A DNA stretch of 64,000 nucleotides from Desertimonas flava (GTDB lineage: Bacteria; Actinomycetota; Acidimicrobiia; Acidimicrobiales; Ilumatobacteraceae): positions 1-64,000 of the forward strand of contig NZ_QKYK01000016.1 of the NCBI RefSeq assembly GCF_003426815.1. The letters run 5' to 3'. Below are positions 26,578 through 34,728 of the stretch, piece by piece (position 1 is the stretch's first letter; every line of letters begins with the position of its first letter). The notes under the pieces are model-generated. The model saw nothing but the letters and a program-made list of their open reading frames with translations, did not search any database and had not been told where the DNA came from. A program made the translations under genes and the position numbers.

Positions 26578-27693
26578 ATGAAACGCGTACTCTCCCTCGC
26601 CGCCGCCCTCCCCGCTGTCCTCGTCGCGCCGACGTTGGTGAGCGCCTCGGCGCCCACCGTCCCGTCCGCCGGCTCCGTGTTCGCCGCCAAGCTCGACCAG
26701 CTGCCGGCGTCGTTCCTCGCCAACGACAGCGTCATGCTCACCTACGTCGACATGAGTCTGGCGTGGGAGCGACTCGGCGTCGGGACCGACCCCGCCGAGC
26801 GCCTCGACGCCCTCGGACGTACCGGCGACATCGAGACGTTCACGCAACCGGGCGAGATGTTCGGCGCGTGGGCAGCCCAAGTCGACGACGCTCGCGCCGA
26901 GGTCGGGTTCTCGATGTTCGAGATCGATCGCGAGGCAGCCCTTGTGGCGCCCCCGTACCGCGTGATCGTGGCCGACACGACCGTTCCGGCAACCGCCATC
27001 GCCGACGCCGTGACGACCGACCCGCTGTGGTCGGCGGACCTCAACGCCGTCGAGTCCGAGACGGGCCCGTACTGGACCTGGGGCGACGACCCGATGGCCC
27101 AGGACATCAGTCGCCGTTCGCCGATGCGCCAGCTCGGCCAGGGCGGCGCCCTGGCCGTGGTCGGCGACGCGCCCGCGACCGCCGTACGCACCCTCACCGC
27201 CGAGGACGCCGAAGCCACGATCCGCGCGATCGGAGGCACGGACCCCTCGGTCGCCGACGAAGGGCCCTTCGCTCCCGTGGTCGAGGTCGTCGGGGATGCC
27301 GATGTCGTTCAGGCGCTCGGCTCCACCGCGATGGCGACCTACATGCCGCCGCTGTCGGGGGACGCGGATGACGTCGCCGAGGCGGTCGAGTCGGCGACCC
27401 GGTTCCTGCCGTACGCGTCGTCGACCGTCGTCGAAACGCTCGTGGACGGCGAGTACCACACGTCGATCGTCGTGGTGCACTTCGATGCGGCGAGCGCCAC
27501 CGCGAACGCCGACATCGCCGCCACCTGGCTGGCCGAGGGCACCGACGCGATGACTCAGAGGCCGATCGCCGACGTGTTCCCTGACGCGACGATCACGACG
27601 GACGGCACGGTGCTGGTCGTCGAGCTCGGCTCGGCGACTCCGTACGCTCACGCCGTGCGAATGCTGACCGCCGGGGCTCTCTTCCCGGTCTGA
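26578..27693 (+). CDS. secreted protein of unknown function
   Basis: A 371-residue protein with a clear Sec signal peptide (MKRVLSLAAALPAVLVAPTLVSASA, likely cleaved after an AxA near residue 25) and no lipobox. The mature part is acidic and Asp/Ala/Thr-rich, without cysteines or membrane segments. I recognise no domain; segments such as DSVMLTYVDMSLAWERLG and YRVIVADTTVPATAIADAV suggest a repeated alpha/beta fold. The ATG at 26578 gives the better signal peptide; a GTG at 26572 adds two residues. It converges on the 2-oxoacid dehydrogenase gene and shares a strong hairpin with it. Confidence 0.75.
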   Translation: MKRVLSLAAALPAVLVAPTLVSASAPTVPSAGSVFAAKLDQLPASFLANDSVMLTYVDMSLAWERLGVGTDPAERLDALGRTGDIETFTQPGEMFGAWAAQVDDARAEVGFSMFEIDREAALVAPPYRVIVADTTVPATAIADAVTTDPLWSADLNAVESETGPYWTWGDDPMAQDISRRSPMRQLGQGGALAVVGDAPATAVRTLTAEDAEATIRAIGGTDPSVADEGPFAPVVEVVGDADVVQALGSTAMATYMPPLSGDADDVAEAVESATRFLPYASSTVVETLVDGEYHTSIVVVHFDAASATANADIAATWLAEGTDAMTQRPIADVFPDATITTDGTVLVVELGSATPYAHAVRMLTAGALFPV

Positions 27694-27703
27694 GGCCGGT
27701 TCG

Positions 27704-27733
27704 GCGCCGGATCAGCTGCGGCTGATCCGGCGC
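27704..27733. terminator. perfect 13-bp hairpin between convergent genes
   Basis: GCGCCGGATCAGC at 27704-27716, loop TGCG, then the exact complement at 27721-27733. There is no T-run. It includes the stop codon and last codons of the 2-oxoacid dehydrogenase gene and lies 10 bases after the secreted protein's stop, so it probably ends transcription from both sides. Confidence 0.65.
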
Positions 27734-29997
27734 ACGGCGTCGGCGATGTCGTCCTCCGACACCAGCACGAGGTTGGCGGCATCGCCGAGCGGCACGAACG
27801 AGTCGTGCGCGGCCACCCGCGTCAGCGGACCGCGATAGCCCCGCTCCACCAGCCCGCTCACGATCGCCTCGCCCACGCCACCCTGGTGTCGGGTCTCGTC
27901 GACGACGACGACCCGGCCGACCGCATCGGCGTGGGCGAGGACGTCGTCGATGGGCATCGGGACGAGCCAGCGCAGGTCGTACACGCGACACCCGATGCCC
28001 TCCCGCTGCAGCCGTTCCGCCGCCCGTAGCGACAGGTGGAGCCCGTTGGCCCACGTGACGATCAGCACCTCGGCGCCCGGCGCGTCGCGGGCGACCCGAC
28101 CGGCGCCGATCGCCACGTGCCCCGACTCCCAACCGTCGGGGGCGGTGGGCGGTGAGATCCAACCGCTGTCGCCGGCGGCGTGCAGGTCGCGCGTGTGGTA
28201 GAGGGCGATCGGCTCGAGGAACACCGACACGGTTCCGTCGGCCCGCGCGGCGGCAGCACACGTCCGGAGCATCGCCGAGGCGTCGGCACCCGTGGCCGGC
28301 GAAGCGACGACCACGCCTGGCAGATCACGCAAGCCGCCCAGCGAGTTGTCGTTGTGGAAGTGCCCGCCGAAGCCCTTCTGGTAGGCGTAGCCGGCGATGC
28401 GGACGACCATCCCGTTCGTGTACTGGCCGCGCGAGAAGAACGACAGCGTGGCCGCCTCGCCGCGCAGCTGGTCGATGGCGTTGTGGACGTACGCCAGGTA
28501 CTGGATCTCGGGGATCGGGAGCAATCCCGAGACGGCGGCGCCGAGCGCCAGACCGAGGATCGTCTGCTCGTCGAGCAGCGTGTCGAAGACCCGATCGGGT
28601 CCGGCTACCCGTTGCAGCCCGCGTGTCACGCCGTACACACCGCCCTTCACGCCGACGTCCTCGCCGAACACGAGCGTGCCGCGGTCGGCGGCGAGCAGCT
28701 CACCGAGCGTGCGGTTGATCGACTCAGCGAGCGTCAGCCCGTCGGCTGGGGCGGCACCGCCCCCCGTGGCCACGGCCAGCGACGCGACCCGAGCGCGGAC
28801 CGCGTCAGGGCGGCGCGGCGCCAGCGGCGCCATCACCTCGGCCGCACTGGAGAGGCGTTCGACGCCGACGAGCGACTCGGCGTGGGCCCTGACCACCGCT
28901 CGGGACGCGAGGGCGCGGTCGACCATCTCGCCCGCGCTGGCCAGACCGGCGCCGACCAAGGCGCGGGCGGTGGCCACGATCGGGTCGGCCGCGAGGTCGG
29001 CGCGGATCTCGGTGGCCGAGCGATACGAGGACTCGACGTCGGTGCCGGCATGGCCGCCGAACCGTACGCAACGCATGTGGAGGACGGCCGGGCGCCCCGT
29101 GGACCTCACGTAGTCGGCGAGATCCTCGGCGGTGTCGAAGAGGGCGACCGGATCGCAGCTGTCGGCGAACTCGTAGCGCAGCCCGGCCCGCGATCGCAAC
29201 GACGCGCCCACCCAACCGTCGGGGCTGGGAACGCTGATGCCGAGCCCGTTGTCCTCGCAGACGAACAGGAGCGGCAGTGGGCTGCCACGATGGCTGAAGT
29301 AGCCGGCGGCGTTGAGTGCGCCCTGCGTGGTGGAGTGGTTGAGCGAGGCGTCGCCGAACGTGCACACGGCGACGGCGTCGGCCTCCCACTCGTGCGACAC
29401 TCGGCCCGCCGGCGAGCCGTCACGACGTTCGCGTCCGATGGCGTAGGCCACCCCGACGGCGCGCGGGAGGTGCGAGGCGATGGTGGACGTCTGCGGGATG
29501 ACGGCCAGGTCATGGTGGCCGAACACCTTGTGACGGCCCCCGGCGATGGGCTCGTCGGCGGCAGCGAGGAGCCCGCGCAAGATGTCGTCGACGCCGTCGT
29601 GGCCCGGGACCTGCTGGGACCGGGCCAGATAGAACCCACCCGAGCGGTAGTGCAACAGGGCCGGGTCGTCAGGTCGCAGGGCGGCAGCCACCAGCGCGTT
29701 GCCCTCGTGGCCCGACGACCCGATCGTGTAGAAGCCGAGTCCTCGGCCGCGGAGCCAACGCGCTGCGTGGTCGAGGTTGCGGCTGGCGAGCTGGGCGTCG
29801 AGGAGCACGTCGAGACGGCGTCCGGTGAGGTCGGAGCCCGGCGCCAACGGCCGATCGGGGTCGCCGCCGCCGGAACCGGCGTCGAGCCCGGCCAGGGCGT
29901 CGAGCAGCGGCAGTTCGGCGTCCACCAGATCGTCGGGTCGCGTCATCGGCACGAGGGGCATCCTGCCAGCAACCGACGGCCCAGCAACCGACGTCAT
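27712..29997 (-). CDS. 2-oxoacid dehydrogenase E1, alpha and beta subunits fused
   Basis: A 761-residue thiamine-diphosphate enzyme in which the E1 alpha domain (about residues 60-400) and E1 beta domain (about 415-760) form one chain. Alpha has the ThDP motif GDASLNHSTTQGALN..N (CEDNGLGIS). Beta opens LAESINRTLGELL and has FGEDVGVKGGVYGVTRGL and DEQTILGLALGAA. It would decarboxylate branched-chain or similar 2-oxo acids and transfer the acyl group to an E2 lipoyl protein, but no E2 or E3 gene is in the window. The ATG at 29997 is chosen because a TAACAT box lies seven bases before it; ATGs at about 29959 and 29946 are possible. It diverges from the aminotransferase. Confidence 0.88.
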   Translation of the reverse strand: MTSVAGPSVAGRMPLVPMTRPDDLVDAELPLLDALAGLDAGSGGGDPDRPLAPGSDLTGRRLDVLLDAQLASRNLDHAARWLRGRGLGFYTIGSSGHEGNALVAAALRPDDPALLHYRSGGFYLARSQQVPGHDGVDDILRGLLAAADEPIAGGRHKVFGHHDLAVIPQTSTIASHLPRAVGVAYAIGRERRDGSPAGRVSHEWEADAVAVCTFGDASLNHSTTQGALNAAGYFSHRGSPLPLLFVCEDNGLGISVPSPDGWVGASLRSRAGLRYEFADSCDPVALFDTAEDLADYVRSTGRPAVLHMRCVRFGGHAGTDVESSYRSATEIRADLAADPIVATARALVGAGLASAGEMVDRALASRAVVRAHAESLVGVERLSSAAEVMAPLAPRRPDAVRARVASLAVATGGGAAPADGLTLAESINRTLGELLAADRGTLVFGEDVGVKGGVYGVTRGLQRVAGPDRVFDTLLDEQTILGLALGAAVSGLLPIPEIQYLAYVHNAIDQLRGEAATLSFFSRGQYTNGMVVRIAGYAYQKGFGGHFHNDNSLGGLRDLPGVVVASPATGADASAMLRTCAAAARADGTVSVFLEPIALYHTRDLHAAGDSGWISPPTAPDGWESGHVAIGAGRVARDAPGAEVLIVTWANGLHLSLRAAERLQREGIGCRVYDLRWLVPMPIDDVLAHADAVGRVVVVDETRHQGGVGEAIVSGLVERGYRGPLTRVAAHDSFVPLGDAANLVLVSEDDIADAVRRISRS

Positions 29998-30004
29998 GGA
30001 ACAG

Positions 30005-30010
30005 ATGTTA
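30005..30010 (-). promoter_or_regulatory. -10 box of the fused E1 gene
   Basis: TAACAT on the minus strand, seven bases before the ATG at 29997, giving a leaderless transcript. The region to 30042 must also hold the aminotransferase promoter. Confidence 0.45.
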
Positions 30011-30042
30011 CAGTGACCCGACAGTCTGGAACGGAGGCACTC

Positions 30043-31383
30043 ATGACGATCACCGACCGCGTACCGACGCCGGCCATCGACCCCGCTGCCGAGCTCACGG
30101 CCGACTCCCCCGCGCCCGCGCTGCGCACCGAGCTGCCCGGGCCGATCGCGGCCGAGATCATCGCCCGCGACGACGCTGTCACGAGTCCGTCGCTCACCCG
30201 CCTCTACCCGCTGGTCGCCAAGCGCGGCCGCGGACTCGTCATCGAGGACGTCGACGGCAACCGCTTCTTGGACTTCAACGCCGGCATCGCCGTCGTCGCC
30301 GCCGGGCACGGCCACCCCGAGGTCAACGCCGCCATCCACGCTCAGGTCGACGACATCCTGCACTACTGCTCGAGCGACTTCTACCTCCCGTCGTATGCCG
30401 ACCTGTCGGTCAAGCTCGCCGAGATCGCCCCGATGTCGGGCCCCACCAAGTCGTTCCTGTGCAACTCGGGCACCGAGGCCGTCGAGGCCGCCCTGAAGCT
30501 CGCCCGCCATCGCACCGGCCGGCCCAACGTCATCGCCTTCCTCGGGGGCTTCCATGGACGCTCGCTCGGCAGCCTGTCGCTCACCGCCAGCAAGGTCCGC
30601 CAGCGCGCCGGCTTCGGGATCACCGTGCCCGGCAGCTTCCACGCTCCCTACTGGGATCCGTACAACCCCGATGCCCTCACCGGCGCCGACTACATCGAGC
30701 AGGTGCTGTTCACCAAGCTCACCGACGCGTCCGACGTGGCGGCGATCTTCGTCGAGGCGGTGCAGGGCGAGGGCGGCTACATCGTCCCGCCGGCCGAGTG
30801 GCTCACCGAGCTCCGTGAGCTCTGCGACCGCCACGGCATCGTCCTCGTCGTCGACGAGGTGCAGTCGGGCATCGGCCGCACGGGCACCATGTGGGCCTGC
30901 CGCCCGGCCGACGGCCCCGGCATCGAACCCGACATCATGTGCATCGGCAAGGGCCTCGCCAGCGGCCTACCGCTGGCCGGCATCATCGCCAAGGCCGAGC
31001 TGATGGACTGGGAGCCGGGTGGCCACGGCTCGACGTTCGGCGGCAACCCCGTCGCCTGCGCCGCGGCCGTCGCCACCATCGACCTCGTCGAGCGCGAGCT
31101 CGCCGACAACGCCCGCACCGTCGGCGCCCACCTCCTCGCTGCGCTCGAGTCGCTCGCCGCCGAGCAGCCCAAGATCACCCAGGTCCGCGGCCGCGGTCTG
31201 ATGATCGGCATCGACCTGCCCGACCACGACGCCGCCGAGGCGCTCCAGGAGGCGGCGTTCCGGCGCGGTCTGCTCACGCTCACCTGCGGCGAGCGCACGC
31301 TGCGCCTCGCTCCCCCGCTCGTCGTCACGATCGACCAGGCCGACACGGCCGTCGCCATCATCCGCGACGCGCTGAACGACTGA
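30043..31383 (+). CDS. class III PLP-dependent aminotransferase (GabT/lysine/ornithine aminotransferase type)
   Basis: A 446-residue fold-type I aminotransferase that moves an omega-amino group to 2-oxoglutarate or similar. Visible motifs are NSGTEAVEAALKLAR (phosphate loop), GGFHGRS, EAVQGEGGY, VVDEVQSGIGRTG and the Schiff-base lysine in CIGKGLASGLPL. A GGAGG site lies just before the ATG at 30043. Downstream, after a REP, comes an ALDH7-type semialdehyde dehydrogenase. The pair would turn an omega-amino acid such as lysine into a dicarboxylate; lysine is an inference from the dehydrogenase type. 4-Aminobutyrate or ornithine remain possible. Confidence 0.9.
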   Translation: MTITDRVPTPAIDPAAELTADSPAPALRTELPGPIAAEIIARDDAVTSPSLTRLYPLVAKRGRGLVIEDVDGNRFLDFNAGIAVVAAGHGHPEVNAAIHAQVDDILHYCSSDFYLPSYADLSVKLAEIAPMSGPTKSFLCNSGTEAVEAALKLARHRTGRPNVIAFLGGFHGRSLGSLSLTASKVRQRAGFGITVPGSFHAPYWDPYNPDALTGADYIEQVLFTKLTDASDVAAIFVEAVQGEGGYIVPPAEWLTELRELCDRHGIVLVVDEVQSGIGRTGTMWACRPADGPGIEPDIMCIGKGLASGLPLAGIIAKAELMDWEPGGHGSTFGGNPVACAAAVATIDLVERELADNARTVGAHLLAALESLAAEQPKITQVRGRGLMIGIDLPDHDAAEALQEAAFRRGLLTLTCGERTLRLAPPLVVTIDQADTAVAIIRDALND

Positions 31384-31384
31384 C

Positions 31385-31421
31385 GCGGTAACAGATGGTG
31401 CCTGGCACCATCTGTTACCGC
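31385..31421. repeat. complete REP palindrome, 37 bp
   Basis: Same core as the RAYT-linked REPs, with 18-base perfect arms that begin GCGGTAAC and end GTTACCGC, so the outermost base pairs differ from the 955 copy but still match each other. It starts two bases after the aminotransferase stop, inside a probable operon. Confidence 0.92.
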
Positions 31422-31456
31422 CAGCTCTCGCTGAACTCTCTGGAAAGGACGTCGTC

Positions 31457-32971
31457 ATGACGCTGCCCTCGCACGATGAACTCATCTCACGCGTCGACGC
31501 GACCTTCGCCGGCATCGGCGTCACGTCGCGGTCGGGCGATCTCCCGTCGCGGACTCCGATCACCGGCGGCTCGCTCGGTGCCGGTGGCGCCGTCGGCGAC
31601 GTCGACAAGACCGTGGCCGCGGCCCACGAGGCGTTCCTCGCCTGGCGCACGACGCCGGCCCCCGTCCGCGGCAACCTCGTGCGTCGCCTCGGCGAGCTGC
31701 TGCGGGAGCACAAGGACGATCTCGGCGCCTTGGTGTCGATCGAGGCCGGCAAGATCCGCTCCGAAGGGCTCGGCGAGGTCCAGGAGATGATCGACATCTG
31801 CGACTTCGCCGTCGGGCTGTCGCGCCAGCTGCACGGTCTCACCATCGCCAGCGAACGCCCCGGCCACCGCCTGATGGAGACGTGGCACCCGATGGGCCCC
31901 TGCGCGGTCATCACTGCGTTCAACTTCCCCGTGGCCGTGTGGTCGTGGAACGCCGCTCTCGCCCTCGTGGCCGGCGACCCCGTGATCTGGAAGCCGTCGG
32001 ACAAGACCCCGCTCACGGCGATGGCCTGCAACGCCCTGTTCCAGCGGGCGGCAGCCGACGTCGGAGCACCCGCCGCGCTGAATCAGGTGCTGTACGGCGG
32101 CGCCGACATCGGCGCCGCGCTCGTCGCGCACCCGGACGTGGCCATCGTGTCGGCCACCGGGTCGACCCGTATGGGCCGCGCCGTCGCCCCGGTGGTGGCC
32201 GGACGCTTCGGACGCCTGATCCTCGAGCTCGGCGGCAACAACGCGGCGATCATCGCTCCCACGGCCGACCTCGACCTCGCCGTGCGCGGCATCGCCTTCT
32301 CGGCGGTCGGTACAGCCGGGCAGCGGTGCACCAGTCTCCGCCGCCTGATCGCCCACCGGTCGGTGCGCGACGAGCTCGTCGACCGCCTGGCCGCCGCCTA
32401 CCGCAGCGTGCCCATCGGCGACCCGCTGGCCGACGGCACGCTGGTCGGTCCGCTGATCGACGCCCAGGCGTTCGCCAACGTCGCCTCGGCGATCGACGCG
32501 GCGAACCAGCAAGGCGGCGAACTCGTCGTCGGTGGCGACCGTGTGCTGGCCGATGCCGCCAGCGACGCCTACTACGTCGCCCCGGCGATCATGTCGATGC
32601 CCGCCCAGACCGACATCGTGCGCACCGAGACGTTCGGGCCGCTGCTCTACGTGATGACCTACGACGAACTCGACGAGGCGGTGTCCATCCACAACGACGT
32701 GCCCCAAGGCCTGGCGTCGAGCATCTTCACCAACGACATCCGTGAGGCCGAGCGCTTCATGGCCGCCAACGGCTCCGACTGCGGCATCGCCAACGTCAAC
32801 ATCGGGCCCTCCGGCGCCGAGATCGGCGGGGCGTTCGGCGGCGAGAAGGAGACCGGCGGTGGCCGCGAGTCGGGTTCCGACGCGTGGAAGTCGTACATGC
32901 GCCGCGCCACCAACACCGTGAACTACAGCCGCGACCTCCCGCTGGCCCAAGGCGTGTCGTTCGACATCTGA
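31457..32971 (+). CDS. ALDH7-type aldehyde dehydrogenase (aminoadipate-semialdehyde/piperideine-6-carboxylate type)
   Basis: This 504-residue NAD(P)-dependent dehydrogenase resembles antiquitin-family enzymes: TAFNFPVAVWSWNAALALVAGDPVIWKPSDKTPLTA, then ATGSTRMGRAVAP, the general-base Glu in LELGGNNAAI and the nucleophile in AGQRCTSLRR. C-terminal GGAFGGEKETGGGRESGSDAWKSYMRR is typical of the family. It would oxidise the semialdehyde made by the aminotransferase upstream. A GGAAAGGA site precedes the ATG. The gap between the two genes (73 bases) holds a REP, which could modulate the ratio of the two products. A stem-loop follows the gene. Confidence 0.9.
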   Translation: MTLPSHDELISRVDATFAGIGVTSRSGDLPSRTPITGGSLGAGGAVGDVDKTVAAAHEAFLAWRTTPAPVRGNLVRRLGELLREHKDDLGALVSIEAGKIRSEGLGEVQEMIDICDFAVGLSRQLHGLTIASERPGHRLMETWHPMGPCAVITAFNFPVAVWSWNAALALVAGDPVIWKPSDKTPLTAMACNALFQRAAADVGAPAALNQVLYGGADIGAALVAHPDVAIVSATGSTRMGRAVAPVVAGRFGRLILELGGNNAAIIAPTADLDLAVRGIAFSAVGTAGQRCTSLRRLIAHRSVRDELVDRLAAAYRSVPIGDPLADGTLVGPLIDAQAFANVASAIDAANQQGGELVVGGDRVLADAASDAYYVAPAIMSMPAQTDIVRTETFGPLLYVMTYDELDEAVSIHNDVPQGLASSIFTNDIREAERFMAANGSDCGIANVNIGPSGAEIGGAFGGEKETGGGRESGSDAWKSYMRRATNTVNYSRDLPLAQGVSFDI

Positions 32972-33039
32972 ACGCCACGCCCACGTCCCGCGCCCGAAGA
33001 ATCCGGGGCTGGACCGTGCCATCCGACGATCGAGGGCCC

Positions 33040-33064
33040 GATCGTGACGGAAATCGTCACGATC
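33040..33064. terminator. stem-loop after the aldehyde dehydrogenase gene
   Basis: GATCGTGACG (33040-33049), loop GAAAT, and exact complement CGTCACGATC (33055-33064), with GC-rich flanks and no T-run. It lies between the dehydrogenase and the carboxylase genes. Confidence 0.55.
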
Positions 33065-33108
33065 CCGCCCCAGATCGCTCCGCCGACGAGCCGCGGACTG
33101 CGCTGATG

Positions 33109-33114
33109 TAGGTT
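33109..33114 (+). promoter_or_regulatory. -10 box of the carboxylase operon
   Basis: TAGGTT seven bases before the GTG at 33122, consistent with leaderless transcription of the two carboxylase genes. Confidence 0.45.
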
Positions 33115-33121
33115 CCCCGTC

Positions 33122-34720
33122 GTGCCGGTGCTCACCAGCAATGTCGACGTCCGCAGCGACACCTTCCAGGCCAACCGGGCGAGCCTGCTGGAACAGCTCG
33201 CCGAGCACGACCGCCAACTGGCCCTGGTGAACAACGGCGGTGGGGACAAGTACGTCGAACGCCACCGCAAGCGAGGCAAGCTGCTCGCCCGCGAGCGCGT
33301 CGAGCTCCTCGTCGACGAAGGTTCGCCGCTGCTCGAGCTGTCGCCACTCGCCGCCTGGGGCACCGACTTCCCCGTCGGTGCCGGCATGTTCACCGGCGTC
33401 GGCGTCATCGAGGGCGTCGAGTGCGTCATCGTCGCCAACGATCCGACCGTTCGCGGCGGGACGAGCACGACCTCCACCGTGCGCAAGAACCTGCGGGCGA
33501 TGGAGATCTCTCGCGCGAACCGGATGCCGCTGGTCAACCTCGTCGAGTCGGGTGGCGCCGACCTCCCCCACCAGGCGGAGATCTTCATCCCCGGCGGACA
33601 GAGCTTCCACGACATCACCGCCCTCTCGGCGGCCGGCATCCCGACGATCGCCCTCGTGTTCGGCAACTCCACCGCCGGCGGCGCCTACGTGCCGGGCATG
33701 AGCGACTACGTCGTCATGATCGACGGGCGTTCCAAGGTGTTCCTCGGCGGACCGCCACTCGTCAAGATGGCGACCGGCGAGGAGAGCGGCGAGGAGAGCC
33801 TCGGCGGCGCCGACATGCACTCGCGGGTGTCGGGCCTGGCCGACTACTTCGCCGTCGACGAGGCCGACGCGTTACGTCTCGGCCGGCAGATCGTCCGGCG
33901 CCTCAACCACCGCAAACTCGGCCCCGGGCCGCGCGGACCCGCCCTGCCGCCCCGGTACGACCACGAGGAGTTGCTCGGCATCGTGTCGGCCGATCTCCGC
34001 CAGCCGTTCGATCCTCGCGACGTGCTCGCCCGCCTGGTCGACGACAGCGACTTCGACGAGTTCAAGCCGCGCTTCGGACCCTCCCTCGTCACCGGCTTCG
34101 CCGAGATCCACGGCTACCCGGTCGGTGTGCTCGCCAACCACCACGGCGTGCTGTTCAGCGAGGAGTCGAACAAGGCGGCCCAGTTCATCCAGCTCGCCAA
34201 CCAGACCGACACGCCGCTGGTGTTCCTCCAGAACACCACGGGCTACATGGTCGGCAAGGAGTACGAGCAGCGCGGCATCATCAAGGACGGCTCCAAGATG
34301 ATCAACGCCGTGAGCAACTCCACCGTGCCTCACCTCACCGTGAACATGGCGGCCAGCTACGGCGCCGGCAACTACGGCATGTGCGGGCGCGGGTACGGCC
34401 CACGGTTCCTGTTCACCTGGCCCAATGCCAAGACGGCCGTGATGGGGCCCCAGCAGCTCGCCGGCGTGCTGTCGATCGTGGCCAGGGCGTCGGCCGAGTC
34501 GATGGGCCGGCCGTTCGACGAGGAGGCCGACGCGGCGATGCGGGCGATGGTCGAGGACCAGATCGAGCGCGAGTCGCTCGCCCTGTTCATGACCGGCCGG
34601 CTCTACGACGACGGCATCATCGACCCCCGCGACACTCGCACCGTGCTCGGCATCTGCCTCTCCGCCATCCACAACAACGTCGTCCAGGGCACCTCCGGCT
34701 TCGGCGTGTTTCGGATGTGA
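33122..34720 (+). CDS. acyl-CoA carboxylase carboxyltransferase subunit (methylcrotonyl-CoA type likely)
   Basis: A 532-residue crotonase-fold carboxyltransferase that moves CO2 from carboxybiotin to an acyl-CoA. The N-terminal half has the VNLVESGGADLPHQ segment and FGNSTAGGAYVPGMSDY; the C-terminal half has FLQNTTGYMVGKEYEQRG and MAASYGAGNYGMCGRGYGPRF. The ESGGADLPHQ wording resembles methylcrotonyl-CoA or geranyl-CoA carboxylase beta more than propionyl-CoA carboxylase. It is followed eight bases later by the biotin carboxylase gene. With the E1 and aminotransferase genes nearby it fits leucine or branched-chain catabolism, but propionyl-CoA cannot be excluded. Confidence 0.9.
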   Translation: MPVLTSNVDVRSDTFQANRASLLEQLAEHDRQLALVNNGGGDKYVERHRKRGKLLARERVELLVDEGSPLLELSPLAAWGTDFPVGAGMFTGVGVIEGVECVIVANDPTVRGGTSTTSTVRKNLRAMEISRANRMPLVNLVESGGADLPHQAEIFIPGGQSFHDITALSAAGIPTIALVFGNSTAGGAYVPGMSDYVVMIDGRSKVFLGGPPLVKMATGEESGEESLGGADMHSRVSGLADYFAVDEADALRLGRQIVRRLNHRKLGPGPRGPALPPRYDHEELLGIVSADLRQPFDPRDVLARLVDDSDFDEFKPRFGPSLVTGFAEIHGYPVGVLANHHGVLFSEESNKAAQFIQLANQTDTPLVFLQNTTGYMVGKEYEQRGIIKDGSKMINAVSNSTVPHLTVNMAASYGAGNYGMCGRGYGPRFLFTWPNAKTAVMGPQQLAGVLSIVARASAESMGRPFDEEADAAMRAMVEDQIERESLALFMTGRLYDDGIIDPRDTRTVLGICLSAIHNNVVQGTSGFGVFRM

Positions 34721-34728
34721 GGATGAAC

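Noticed and set aside
29998-30834. N-terminal extension of the fused E1 protein to 1040 residues
   Set aside because: The extra part is antisense to the aminotransferase; a -10 box seven bases before 29997 and family length support the shorter protein.
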